Positions 25,401 to 29,958 of a stretch of 64,000 nt of DNA are shown here, piece by piece. How positions within the stretch are numbered: position 1 is the stretch's first letter; every line of letters starts with the position of its first letter. A model generated the notes under the pieces. The model worked only from the letters and a program-made list of their open reading frames with translations, was not told where the DNA came from and did not search any database. Origin of the DNA: a virus; the IMG/VR virus record IMGVR_UViG_3300035670_000022, positions 62,001-126,000 of that record; one strand, 5' to 3'. The position numbers were made by a program, and so were the translations under genes.

Positions 25401-26001
25401 CGGTAGTGAGGGTAGCAGGGGCAAAGCGTACAACTTTGTGCGCAGTGTAGACACGGGGAGCACCCGTGGGGGTGCTGACGGTGTGGGTAGGGGCAACCCA
25501 GGAGGGTGCCGGAGTGGTGAATACACCTTTGAATCCGGGGGCAGCTTGCTTAGGAGCAGCTTTGGGAGCCCACACTACACGAGTGTTCCAAGCTGCTGCT
25601 TGGGCTGCCATAGGGTCAGCAACACCCCATCCTTTGATCTCCGCCATGCGGAGGTCAATATCACCAGCAGCGGTGATAGCGTCAGCGGTAGCTACAGCGG
25701 CAGCTACAGAAGAGGAAGCAGGAGCCTTGTAGCCAGTCCAGGTGCGGACTACATCCACCTTCTTGCCTTTCTTCTGCACGTGTACGTGCACTTTCCCGTA
25801 GTAGGAAAGGAACTCTTGGCGGGGTAGGCGGGCACCTACCGCAGAGTTCTTAATTACAGCGCCGGCGTTCCAGCGTTGGCTGGAACGGCTCCAGCTGTTA
25901 GTGTGTACGGTGCGCGGGGAGACCTCACGGACAGCTTGCTGAATCGAGCGAGCGAAGAAAGAGATAACGGAAACGGAAACGGACATTTTGAAGTTAGACA
26001 T
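13453..26001 (-). CDS. Giant multidomain protein: DxDGD RNA polymerase core, SLOG, NADAR, AlkB-like, DUF4326, SAP-like, PIF1 helicase
   Basis: 4182 aa. Order: Ala/Lys/Arg-rich N-terminus (1-520); two ~100-aa repeats, each ending ELGVT[SP]LE (about 525-750); a long polymerase region with N2191-R-A-P and D2267-D-D-G-D2271, matching the NRAP...DFDGD pair of RNA polymerase beta-prime. Then an acidic linker (2690-2748); SLOG/DUF2493 with ISGSRS (2750-2875); NADAR with EFSNF and GKNMQG (2897-3035); AlkB-like dioxygenase with H3163-x-D, H3211 and RYNVTVR (3050-3238); DUF4326 with YIGRP and CFC...CHGD (3249-3344); SAP-like helices (3380-3425). After a disordered acidic stretch comes a PIF1-like helicase (Walker A around K3731, D3822-E, MTLMKSQG, ALYVGPSR). 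No protease was seen. An internal ATG (23739, residue 755) has a perfect AAGGAG site, so a shorter product is likely. Confidence 0.88.
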   Translation of the reverse strand: MSNFKMSVSVSVISFFARSIQQAVREVSPRTVHTNSWSRSSQRWNAGAVIKNSAVGARLPRQEFLSYYGKVHVHVQKKGKKVDVVRTWTGYKAPASSSVAAAVATADAITAAGDIDLRMAEIKGWGVADPMAAQAAAWNTRVVWAPKAAPKQAAPGFKGVFTTPAPSWVAPTHTVSTPTGAPRVYTAHKVVRFAPATLTTAATMAFAGAVANDISDVISAHYTERRTANRAAFTLDAVLRLTAPRKGTAQKRAGGVGTFAYANVTVMVAVADVIADIATTVGTTSTRARRRVRKSMTVNQSIARTQRVKRQRRNKAVQRRNLKPQTKSGYEKQLAKAQRRAEAKLLAAYIASERAAKYAVITKAAKSAALRAGNNAIWLANGTEAPIPASVVRRQRALRAQEEAELPLAIQNRRRAAEGRKMIGNIKKVDKTVYLANKTEEQKAEAAYAAGTAIMAEILNGSESEPVAVPAEFMALAEARCAASAEGVPEATMVFKRSKTPRPMSKYAKKRGTPTTSAQKTPSSIQQIAELWEKIDAKNVDLQQKLDSLVRRYRAINKSEAAYSTIVGYLKKAYDAGLVDCSAYVSTEIHEQIQDLKAEGVAYKDLETELGVTSLEVALNYGVPNKQPVAKTEKSKKTEKPKAEQNQLSHRHKIVIDIWTRVLKTEEKLEDMLADLASTYRKEAKSETKDDTVASYLLEVYRAGHFDPADLVDAETASNIRSLLTNGSKWSDIVSELGVTPLEIGLATINKEQTMKRRTSNSANKNMEIKVGAPMHFTKSPEEMGCIPAFTLMHVDAAPIQESDPLYVVLCRYGEQRCNANAHFNPVPKAKPHYAELYAAADDSKHRVLPISNFLGFDYKQEAKEGWTASTIGATPARLYAPIANAKKASWQFRDAAYTNIENVVFNDKVSHHMNFESLVNNEHDLKDKVAGRAEAGATASSVRNIIRKAVYTGNTRFVSALEKHGQTIVVHNSLDNLQSEHGGIPGLEVEQYYLLLVGRVDILTDNRRPDENGVLSQGQYRPYCDRIEAYFVPCDVVEELIDFETPRSDNNYFTFLERSAKTTTSLPKSGRRRVKSKAEVTKSTPSKVATSTPSKIAAPPATPPVTSTPPTPPAAKAEPKVLAGYAEELQSLYEALNHPTSGNRSEDFYTVEEVVNDMMLNETAVFEELFRGQEPPTKCSAAQKAAYAVAYYLRGFCSERDKYACSTIDMPILDYDWQLSEIEGVITIIQDMMEVAGKKTKRSRNRKAVDIKGVLDFVEIDGMKALKIDGAAAFYFDDDGTVYDWRGRAFNSCLVVNGRKKTKEEKKADPKGSPYEVEIKLVTSLSMFMYFIWLVYLPILSNWSGSAGIFSTTLENVKSCLQKMGNIFKMTTDRVLDQNGAAHHLLINTFSTVMFKERTPLNSNGKWVALEGKAAKVLPERYSGVEADIDEEFQMIETAAVFDDSIEIAEVMDIVMEMAHEQYGLDFHHTKGQFVAGALGHVNLDLVSKHAPNLFAKIVSNFGCEIEAGKVIVNSLKAKKLLKRVSLWMAQAESVKDEQPSAAKLIDQKYATYGWLDKTAYAPSHVNLPGMSAFLGEQKDKPEANPDQRILIVRNTFDIVDGSPFDFTQTNVTGVIENTWDSVESEDGWMYVTPQDEVLVNGTGKEILFGVHGTIPIYHQHRVEGQLTYFRWRVVVGMDNSTEYLSIEYFIKRREFDMKSRSVNKSQFFTATPAILFNDLNSDLNSDEITVHGLHLQDSLKLDLGYAMCFIIANTAFYNEVETDVVKTLREYISDINRQLVGHENLVDGKPVLIIEPAAVAAGIYDEMYKYFDSIFGQARWLHWIQAEGMGRVMYDLYQEKVAAGLLPDTEENEKARKAAWYHVENYLEYLPELANLGDNLYVVSEQKEIEWESNILAFVLKDGKVVEVAQRGVMYLSVPEAQLYNVELFESSTVAEAVTTSVQLLPYIMSLSIVAGDDEDVLAEQRRMVSCGKEALYRAKALAAFNAGNTINPNLKVVSIIVDEEGICFGGDDTSNECQDLMDERLRKVGIEPGQIDPHQDNLFRLVAEATQDMVFVFETGEGKVSMWLPAMLAFSKLTRKSDDNLDFVSMFFFEILIPCINGGSEKQQIALNQVGGVLNSLATSKNSRKYFSGDKAVGAKRIGHPAIPVGEVWILETNVVSSPYQECLRSGIPLDRQSVAEGVITCGNRAPMPMGPIERVRLIEEVWEKVEVETETGKETVEVYLGQRRVPFADEVQDNTLLAYEISPVQFGVSAMSVNLDGGDDDGDNHFITHCKHLSLKHITTYEKVRELRSAAIGMDMFSPTCGDYAADHYTIKSYKDASVVINKLAEALPEKAMINSSDLVKYNFLAYSIQHVGVGVMYAAYMLGMLAVSIIGELDKLDLFGEDGVEGLSAFVPLELDKYRQTQINKLMLVLAEVYEIMLGGFSPGGVSLWERFLKPIMFGKSIYDGCSKQSVKIKDFANAEVTQELHGILSNWDDEFIRFDVAEAYDRLRSTRLDMPRTKTIDLMVLNLRECNVTDEVAVANCTVLETLLGEMRLERALEDKVEETLAELGANCELAEEVTIAMHLLQDYYVVKRGKETPTYGISYLLYTIFQGGRGNFYFGDTVIYQESIAWLNALKSHPTGAKVLQTNVPLMSLSQLDEVLGKEMYDYTQISTLEWSDADLNFFLKEIHSVEESKDNFFSVIHNFNDGITEEEEDDSDEDDSDGGVEPTDDEPNDDGDGGESVDSSDTEEDTSTEELEVNHTQVVISGSRSIKRLPEEALDVIDSYIDQGFNFNVGDAAGVDMLVQSYLFEQGVTNVRVWYSSRKGCRNNVGDFETYAVYGDFTARDEKMHRNCDESLVIWDGVSPGSKKNIKRVKNTTVINVAMLKAQQEVEAQQEHPADKDTWEGDCILFNSYTPTYKEFSNFLGAPCTYKGVEYATAEGAYQCAKVLNPSHALIKEFAAMNGKQAKAKGAKVRLRKDWEQVKVDVMYEVLLGKFSHEPARTQLLETEDIDLVHLSPWDTFWGVNKKRQGKNMQGVLLMKVRDALRTESDKEELTVYTEDGLYIQQSYCQDEGIYDELRAAIEETFEDGEKTRFTAKSYSYTCAGQQFWVWNKGKGRYLNTQPSGSPVVEMPNILKETAEKIVAQLDIFDGYEAQTCLINRYAGAQKLNLHVDKDEEVDAPIVSFSFGQSGIFQIDGEKYEVGDGDLIVFYGNKRYARHGYEGNEGGEGVRYNVTVRMVKPKSDSEPPTSSEGHCTMKVLNIKNGDSVFGEYIGRPGKGKKGSVLANKAVVGKHGTRKECYELYRVWLQEKVDANDSVVLNELARLYAEQKDLVCFCAPLPCHGDLIIEMLNWMVDTNHPALKPVDEAEVEAEVEAEVEADVDSSVSDVYSSLSYSDIKEALKEYRDAGHTVPKLNGKKEDLLAALIELDEAADEQPAVEVTTTPNQPEVIEPTSAAIKAEPMSTPDPGNQVAAMLLMILETVPDMPETLHTKITDLYKSIPVVLVETEKSTSTQDDSFDAAVPETEEDQSTGVYFDDDYEMDDEIPISNFVSLSSVKVVEDKPMTTEDASDVLTAPEESEDQIEDEDTSSDFEMYAPEDEPEDIPLSKAVSLKVETPTPVAEKQKSVEPKTVEVGSVKPVVNSKGKKIVPSLKKVRKHAQKKAKQEETKVQMEIEADRKRKPEALQAAIDAITNVNATIDEESYLPALETMTARQLDVVAEAINGSNIMLTGVGGGGKSYSVEVARHIFDLLKLPYVIVGSTGTSVMNVGGDGTINSMFGLKLGFEKTESKKCSEYEEYHLLKSDVKDSRFFKSAKNYLGKRPLMVIVDEVSMVDNRFLNIIEDAAIEEGINIQWLLVGDPMQFLPVKGSLFFEPVFIKGAKNNVSYGSFVKRRDFVMINLKHNIRADGDKAWVDCLNLLRMDRLQLTGVKGNLIKDRFDASVTTKAPEDAIHIYFNNIGVKRHNSRKTAEMIANGADNKSYRAHVTGKFGDWYLKKAYDGEKQEFVTIFNPIEEEMTFCVDMPVMIRKNIQNGGGALIAANGSTGVVTKLGKNSINVRLDTTKQVITLDYADFEGPKDKSGRPIGTFRQIPAHPCFAMTLMKSQGLTINRPGVLHMYYVSKGKVTAIPAQHKAALYVGPSRFPKADLVYFATDCEFNSELTSEQMWSMLVDSYHTSDIALDWMETQFS
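15492..15505 (-). promoter_or_regulatory. 14-nt motif inside the giant gene
   Basis: Minus-strand AACAGAGAAAAGTA in frame (encodes T-E-K-S), upstream of the helicase part. It may be a coincidental match or an internal promoter. Confidence 0.35.
15885..15927. repeat. 12-bp tandem repeat in the giant gene
   Basis: Units of CAGCTTCGACTT repeat about 3.5 times, encoding (EAEV)n between DUF4326 and the SAP-like segment. A flexible acidic spacer. Confidence 0.85.
23737..23752 (-). promoter_or_regulatory. Internal ribosome site and start in the giant gene
   Basis: AAGGAG followed by a 6-nt spacer (CAAACA) and ATG at 23739, in frame (residues KEQT-M755). It is better than the site before the annotated start at 26001, and suggests the polymerase part can be translated on its own. 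Confidence 0.6.
24096..24109 (-). promoter_or_regulatory. 14-nt motif inside the giant gene
   Basis: Exact AACAGAGAAGAGTA on the minus strand, 357 nt upstream of the internal start at 23739. Encodes T-E-K-S in frame. Confidence 0.5.
24610..24632. repeat. Palindrome copy 3
   Basis: Perfect 11+1+11 inverted repeat with core TTCTGAACCGTTCAGAA, located within the coding sequence of the giant gene. Confidence 0.9.
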
Positions 26002-26113
26002 AATAAATGCGCCCCTAATATGGCGCTTTAAGGTTTTTATTTAGACACTTCACTTTTGAGAGGCTGTGAGAACCTACAACGACTAATACGCCTCGTTGCT
26101 GGCAAGACAGCTT

Positions 26114-26347
26114 CTAGCCAAAGTACCGGGGGCTAGCCGTAGCTTTGCCCTCGGTGATGTTGGCAATGACGCTAAAAACAAAGTTGGGGGCCAGTTTAGC
26201 GGCCAAGGAGACCTCGGCCAAGATCGAGGCATAGGTATGCCCCGTAACTTGAGCGATTGCTCGCTCTACTGAGATGGCTACGCCGTAGGCGACGTAGAGT
26301 ACCGCCAAGACGGCGGTGTAGATGAACAGAATGTTGAGAATGTCCAT
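26114..26347 (-). CDS. Small membrane protein
   Basis: 77 aa from ATG 26345-26347 (MDILNILFIYTAVLAVLYVAYGVAISVERA); an upstream in-frame ATG lacks a ribosome site, while this one has GGAG. One transmembrane helix, then an amphipathic Ala-rich part. It shares layout (TM, V/A-x-x-S-V/R-E-x, TGH, Ala-rich helix) with the 101-aa protein at 27256 and may be a paralogue. Its DNA is rich in inverted repeats. Confidence 0.6.
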   Translation of the reverse strand: MDILNILFIYTAVLAVLYVAYGVAISVERAIAQVTGHTYASILAEVSLAAKLAPNFVFSVIANITEGKATASPRYFG

Positions 26348-26433
26348 AGTTGTTTCTCCAACTAGAGGTTTACATGTAGTTTTGAGTGGTTCTACAAACC
26401 AATCGGGACTAATAGCCCACCCGACTGGGCACA

Positions 26434-26463
26434 ACAAAAGGGGACCCGCCTAAGCGAGACCCC
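26434..26463 (-). terminator. Minus-oriented terminator upstream of a plus-strand gene
   Basis: 10-bp imperfect stem (GGGGTCTCGC/GCGGGTCCCC, 4-nt loop) followed by TTTTGTTGT on the minus strand. It lies directly upstream of the promoter of the plus-strand 206-aa gene. Confidence 0.7.
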
Positions 26464-26476
26464 TAGATAGACATAG

Positions 26477-26487
26477 CAAGCTATAAT
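26477..26487 (+). promoter_or_regulatory. Sigma70-like -10 region, CAAGCTATAAT
   Basis: Consensus TATAAT in an 11-bp block identical to the one upstream of the AP2 paralogue (31421-31431); TTATTCA and AGTATGAC downstream are also shared. No good -35 box is visible. Confidence 0.65.
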
Positions 26488-26515
26488 CTACTTATTCAAT
26501 TTAGAGGTAATAAGT

Positions 26516-27136
26516 ATGACTGATATAGCCCGCTTTGAGCAACCCCTTGACTTTGAAGTGCTTCAGCAAAGACTCCAAACAGAGGTTAAAGAGAAGAACG
26601 GAACATACTCTTGCACAATCCGTGGTGTTGCCCGTCTTCTCGGTATCAGTGCAGGCAGTCTTACAGATAACCGCGTGCTTGCTAATGGCTCTCCGCACGG
26701 ACTTCTGCAGAAGGTTAAACACTGTACGCTTGAAGAGTTGCCTTCTTCCTTGAAACCCATACAGGGCTTTGATTTCGCCGATCAGAAAGACGGCGCAAAG
26801 CGTACAGGGAGTCACTGCACTGACATGATGCTGCCTGAAATCGTAGTAAGTTGTATCATCAAATACTATGCCTATGATGCTCGTCTTAAAAGACCTCAGG
26901 CAGTGGTGTTGGATAATCTCTTTTCTGCTATGGGTATCCGTTCCTTCTTTGCTTCTTTGTTGAAGCAGGAGGAGTCGAAAGACGAACAGGTCGTGCATCC
27001 AGTAGCTGTAAAGACTACGCAACCCTGTGACTCCGATAACCGTGTAGCTGTGGTTAAAGAGGTCTTGGACGTACTCTCCAACTGCACCCCAGACTATAAA
27101 GAGAAAGCTCTCCTGACTCTGCTGGGTGTGATTTAA
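26516..27136 (+). CDS. Regulator-like protein, paralogue of the AP2 protein
   Basis: 206 aa. Residues 1-150 align by eye with the first 150 of the 263-aa protein at 31460 (shared: CT[IV]RG[VL]ARLLG[IL]S, GL/GV-L-x-x, L-Q/K-PI-x-GFD, LPE[IV]VVS, I-K-[YF]YAYDAR, SA[MI]GIR). The ARLLGIS segment looks helix-turn-helix-like. The AP2 domain is absent here; the C-terminus is helical. An AGAGGT site and TATAAT precede it. It is on the opposite strand to its neighbours and not hairpin-tiled, like an independently acquired moron. Confidence 0.7.
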   Translation: MTDIARFEQPLDFEVLQQRLQTEVKEKNGTYSCTIRGVARLLGISAGSLTDNRVLANGSPHGLLQKVKHCTLEELPSSLKPIQGFDFADQKDGAKRTGSHCTDMMLPEIVVSCIIKYYAYDARLKRPQAVVLDNLFSAMGIRSFFASLLKQEESKDEQVVHPVAVKTTQPCDSDNRVAVVKEVLDVLSNCTPDYKEKALLTLLGVI

Positions 27137-27255
27137 AGAGTATTTGTTGCGGCTGTTACCTGGTTGGGTATCCAAGTCGGTCCAGAAGAACCCAGCCAAT
27201 ATGTTTAGCAGCTTCACCCACTGCATTGTGAGTACCTCGCGGTACAGGGGCAACA

Positions 27256-27561
27256 TTATTGAAAGTACCGCATGCTGCGTGCGGTAGGAGAAGGATTCAC
27301 CTTCTCCATCACATCCCACGCCCAGGTGGGGTTGCATACCCCCCAGACCCAGACGTGATTGATTCCGCCAGTGATGGCGGTGTATGCGCCTTTTAGGAGG
27401 GCAAGGGCCACTTCGTCTATGTGGTGCCCGGTGGACTCCCGCACGGAGCGGGCGACGCCGTAGCAAATAGCGTCGATGAAGTACAAAGCGATCAGCCCGA
27501 GGCAGACGCCCCAGGCTGTTAACAGAATCGTATCGAGAACAAACATCGTGAAATCAGACAT
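27256..27561 (-). CDS. Small membrane protein
   Basis: 101 aa with one strong N-terminal transmembrane segment (LDTILLTAWGVCLGLIALYFIDAI) followed by an amphipathic helix (VARSVRESTGHHIDEVALALLKGAY). It resembles the 77-aa protein at 26114. No ribosome site; instead a ~40-bp leader nearly identical to that of the 73-aa gene at 29641. The DNA contains many inverted repeats, e.g. TACCGCA...TGCGGTA and GGAGAAGG...CCTTCTCC. Confidence 0.6.
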   Translation of the reverse strand: MSDFTMFVLDTILLTAWGVCLGLIALYFIDAICYGVARSVRESTGHHIDEVALALLKGAYTAITGGINHVWVWGVCNPTWAWDVMEKVNPSPTARSMRYFQ

Positions 27562-27566
27562 TTAAT

Positions 27567-27608
27567 TAGAGGCCGGGGTAAAGAAGAGTCCGGATGTTCC
27601 TCGTAAAA
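27567..27608 (-). repeat. Conserved ~40-bp leader, copy 1
   Basis: Block containing GGCCGGGGTAAAGAAG on the plus strand, between a terminator and a start codon. It matches 29868-29910 at most positions. Confidence 0.75.
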
Positions 27609-27636
27609 AGGTGCCCCCTCTATATAGAGGGGGCAC
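27604..27636 (-). terminator. Rho-independent terminator
   Basis: Perfect 26-bp palindrome (27611-27636; GTGCCCCCTC plus complement around TATA) followed by CTTTTTAC on the minus strand. Confidence 0.92.
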
Positions 27637-27768
27637 GGCTGTTATACCTAGGACTGAAGCAAGTCAGTCCTAGGGAACTCAGCCTACCTTTAAGAAGTGT
27701 TTGACCTGTTTCGAGAAACATTAAAGTTGATCACAGCCGTAGGTAAAGAATTGGTGGCTGTCCTCCTG
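27637..27768 (-). ncRNA. Candidate small RNA between two terminators
   Basis: About 130 nt between terminators at 27769-27803 and 27604-27636. It contains a perfect 11-bp stem (CCTAGGACTGA/TCAGTCCTAGG, 6-nt loop) and a leader-like TTCTTTACC stretch. The only frame (33 codons, starting ATGTTTCTCG) ends within the terminator and has no ribosome site. A small RNA or decayed cassette is more likely. Confidence 0.4.
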
Positions 27769-27803
27769 TAAAAGGTGCCCCTATGCTTGTTAGGCACAGG
27801 GGC
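27769..27803 (-). terminator. Rho-independent terminator
   Basis: 10-bp stem GCCCCTGTGC/GCATAGGGGC (one G-T pair) with a 7-nt loop, then ACCTTTTAC. It follows the amidoligase gene. Confidence 0.88.
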
Positions 27804-27809
27804 AATACT

Positions 27810-29072
27810 CTATATACGATTAAGCTCTACCATCGGTGGAGGTCCTGCGCGTCGGGACATCTCTGCGAGGACAACCTCGTGGCGGATTTGACGCTGCCAT
27901 GAGTATGAGTCGCAGAAGCGTTGGAAGTACACTAAACGATTGATGAGTGCACGGTCATCTAGTGTTGCGTACTGTTCCTCAACCTCGAGGCGGAACATCT
28001 CTTCCACCGTAAGGGCCTGTACTATCTCCTGAGGAGCTCGAGACTCGAAACCGCCTAGGGGAGCTTCATATGCCTCCTCGTCGAAGACCTCCCAGCCCCG
28101 GTGGGCGAGGGAGTTTGCTGTGGTGACAGGTGGTGTCTGCCATCCTTCTTTCCACTCTTCCAGCCGACCCATATCGGGAGTGTATTCTGGACAGACCTTT
28201 AGCCACTCATCCATGTGGTCTACCCACGTTTTGATGAGTTTGAGATTGTCCAGTACCCCTTGTGCAGAGGAAGGGGAGAGGAAGGCACGGATCTCCACCG
28301 TGTTTTTGTTCCCCTCATTCAAGGCCACATATCGTGACTCTGAATATTGGCGATACTCGCACCACTTATTGGGATACCGCCCACACAGGAGGCTGATATA
28401 GGGAGTTACAGACCCATCAAACAACCCTCGTAGAAACTCGAGTTGTTCTTGAGTCAAGCCCTTACGGCTCAAATGCACGTGCATCCCAACCCCGGAGTGG
28501 GCGTCGAGAGTGGTATTAGCCGAGAGCAGCTTATCGAAGCTGCTTGCCACCTCGGTAATACGACGAACCATATCGTCATAGGTATAGGGGAGAGTGACAT
28601 ACTCCCCGTCTACCGACGAATCAGCTTTAAAGATGCCCATCCCGAGCAAAGGATAGAGGTCCTGCAAAGAGTAGTTGGAGTGATTAAACTCCAGCTCCAC
28701 ACCGTACAACAACTCTTTCGAGTTGATTACCTCCTCCCGTTTGTGGGAGTGAGCAAGAGACAAGACGTCCTTGCTGTAATTCCACACTTTCTGCTCGGGC
28801 TGAGCAATGTCTCCATACCGTACAGCGGGGACATACTGCTGAGCGGAGGGAAGCAAAGATGCCACCTCCTCTATACAGACCTCGATGAGATCTGACAGAA
28901 TATGGTAGGCCTCCCCGTTTACGCCCATCTCAGGTAGACGTTGCGTGTCATACCCTCCGCATTCGACTCCATTCTCATTCACCTCCATATAGAAGGAGTT
29001 GGAGAATTCGTTATCCCCGAGGGAGATAACGATGGTTTGGGCAGCAGCGTTGGAGGTAGATACGAAAGACAT
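27810..29072 (-). CDS. Putative amidoligase (glutamine synthetase-fold family)
   Basis: 420 aa from the ATG with an AGGA site (MSFVSTSNAAAQ); the frame is open to a GTG at 29183, which lacks one. The core carries family landmarks: LLYGVELEFN, FKADSSVDGEYVTLP, SGVGMHVHLSR and NKNTVEIRAF, which are the metal/ATP-binding Glu, Asp and His positions of the putative amidoligase family. These enzymes are predicted to join amino groups to carboxylates, for example in peptide tagging or cell-wall modification. A C-terminal ~120-aa extension is helical. Monocistronic, with a terminator right after the stop. Confidence 0.8.
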   Translation of the reverse strand: MSFVSTSNAAAQTIVISLGDNEFSNSFYMEVNENGVECGGYDTQRLPEMGVNGEAYHILSDLIEVCIEEVASLLPSAQQYVPAVRYGDIAQPEQKVWNYSKDVLSLAHSHKREEVINSKELLYGVELEFNHSNYSLQDLYPLLGMGIFKADSSVDGEYVTLPYTYDDMVRRITEVASSFDKLLSANTTLDAHSGVGMHVHLSRKGLTQEQLEFLRGLFDGSVTPYISLLCGRYPNKWCEYRQYSESRYVALNEGNKNTVEIRAFLSPSSAQGVLDNLKLIKTWVDHMDEWLKVCPEYTPDMGRLEEWKEGWQTPPVTTANSLAHRGWEVFDEEAYEAPLGGFESRAPQEIVQALTVEEMFRLEVEEQYATLDDRALINRLVYFQRFCDSYSWQRQIRHEVVLAEMSRRAGPPPMVELNRI

Positions 29073-29336
29073 AATTGATCCTGGCACTATTGCAGTTCCC
29101 GCATAGGTTAATAACCTGTCTTCTTTTCCACCGTGTATGGACAGGTAAACACGACAGACTTTGTTTGGAATCGCGTCTGCCACGATTACTTACGCCGGTT
29201 CAGATACAGCACCGGGAACTCTCCACTGATTTGACGTGTGTGTCGACACGACCTACTTAGATTTAGGTAGCTGAGCCATCTACCACCCTTTTACTCAGCC
29301 GGGCCTGGCCTATCCTCATACCCGTTGTTGGGTCGT
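29073..29336 (-). other. Long structured leader of the amidoligase gene
   Basis: 264 nt between an upstream terminator and the start. The minus strand folds locally into GCTGAG/CTCAGC, GGTAG/CTACC, ACCTA/TAGGT, CGTGT/ACACG and CCGGT/ACCGG stems. It is tRNA-like in feel, but no full cloverleaf can be drawn. A regulatory RNA leader or a decayed tRNA are alternatives. The GTG-initiated N-terminal extension would cover 29073-29183. Confidence 0.35.
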
Positions 29337-29363
29337 AAAAAAAGCCCCTCTATATAGAGGGGC
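29337..29363 (-). terminator. Rho-independent terminator
   Basis: Perfect 20-bp palindrome (29344-29363, GCCCCTCTAT and complement) followed by TTTTTTT on the minus strand. It follows the 40-aa gene. The stem shares its CCCCTCTATATAGAGGGG core with the terminator at 27611. Confidence 0.92.
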
Positions 29364-29414
29364 AGTCATATAGGTGCAGCTTATTTACCCTCCCCTGCAC
29401 TGGGAGACCAAGCA

Positions 29415-29537
29415 TTACTGCTTGGGTTGGAAGGCCTCTTTGGCCTTCTCTTCGAGTTGAGCTTCCTCCATAGCGGAGGGTGCGCGCCCCCCGCAGAAGA
29501 AGAAACCGAATAAAGCCAGAAGAATGAGCATTTCCAT
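29415..29537 (-). CDS. Tiny lipoprotein-like peptide (40 aa)
   Basis: MEMLILLALFGFFFCGGRAP then a charged helix ending QPKQ. The hydrophobic N-terminus with a Cys after FFF resembles a lipoprotein signal, though the lipobox is not classical. A longer frame in another phase covers the same bases but lacks protein character. The coding DNA contains CCAAGCA/TGCTTGG and AAGGCC/GGCCTT hairpins. Flanked by terminators on both sides. Confidence 0.55.
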   Translation of the reverse strand: MEMLILLALFGFFFCGGRAPSAMEEAQLEEKAKEAFQPKQ

Positions 29538-29587
29538 TTTCTAAAGCCGGTTGGTATAAAGAAGCAGCCTATGGCTGTGACCGGCAT

Positions 29588-29620
29588 AAAAAAAGCCCCT
29601 ACACCTAGTGGTGTAGGGGC
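29588..29620 (-). terminator. Rho-independent terminator
   Basis: Perfect 11-bp stem GCCCCTACACC/GGTGTAGGGGC with a 4-nt loop and TTTTTTT on the minus strand. It follows the 73-aa gene. Confidence 0.93.
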
Positions 29621-29640
29621 AAAGAGTGTACGAGTAGCTT

Positions 29641-29862
29641 CTATTCAGCTACCCGTACGAGGACTGCCAAGCAGTCCTCACGCTTGGGCCACCCGAAGGT
29701 GTGGGGGGTTGTGCATACCCACCCTTCTCCCAGACCGGGGAAAGAGGGGTCGCAGGTACCCCCCGTTTGCCCCCCGCAGGGGGCGTAGGCCCGGCCGATC
29801 GCCCGCCGGGCGATGGTGGTTGCGGGGGTGGTGGAAGCGGAGGTGTTGTTAGCGGTAGACAT
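29641..29862 (-). CDS. Small Gly/Thr-rich protein
   Basis: 73 aa: Thr/Ala-rich N-terminus, a Gly/Pro/Cys central part (CGGQTGGTCDPSFPGLGEGWVC, cited in pieces: C31, C37, C50) and a hydrophobic end. Unrecognised. Expressed behind the ~40-bp conserved leader and closed by a terminator. Its DNA is tiled with hairpins such as GCCCCC/GGGGGC and ATCGCCC/GGGCGAT. Confidence 0.55.
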   Translation of the reverse strand: MSTANNTSASTTPATTIARRAIGRAYAPCGGQTGGTCDPSFPGLGEGWVCTTPHTFGWPKREDCLAVLVRVAE

Positions 29863-29867
29863 GGTAA

Positions 29868-29910
29868 TAGAGGCCGGGGTAAAGAAGTATCCGGTTGTTC
29901 CTCATAAAAG
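29868..29910 (-). repeat. Conserved ~40-bp leader, copy 2
   Basis: Near-identical to 27567-27608. In both, it fills the whole space between an upstream terminator's T-run and the start codon. Confidence 0.75.
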
Positions 29911-29943
29911 GGGGCCCCTATACAGGGGGTTCCTGTATAGGGG
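29904..29943 (-). terminator. Rho-independent terminator
   Basis: Perfect 12-bp stem CCCCTATACAGG/CCTGTATAGGGG with a 5-nt loop, then CCCCTTTTATG on the minus strand. It follows the kinase-like gene. Confidence 0.88.
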
Positions 29944-29958
29944 GACGTGTTAGGTGGG

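Noticed and set aside
26501-27466. Long minus-strand frame of 321 codons
   Set aside because: Antisense shadow of the 206-aa regulator and of the 101-aa membrane protein in another phase; composition (Arg/His/Leu runs) is not protein-like.
29381-29587. 68-codon minus frame
   Set aside because: Another phase gives a 40-aa hydrophobic-start peptide with better features over the same bases.
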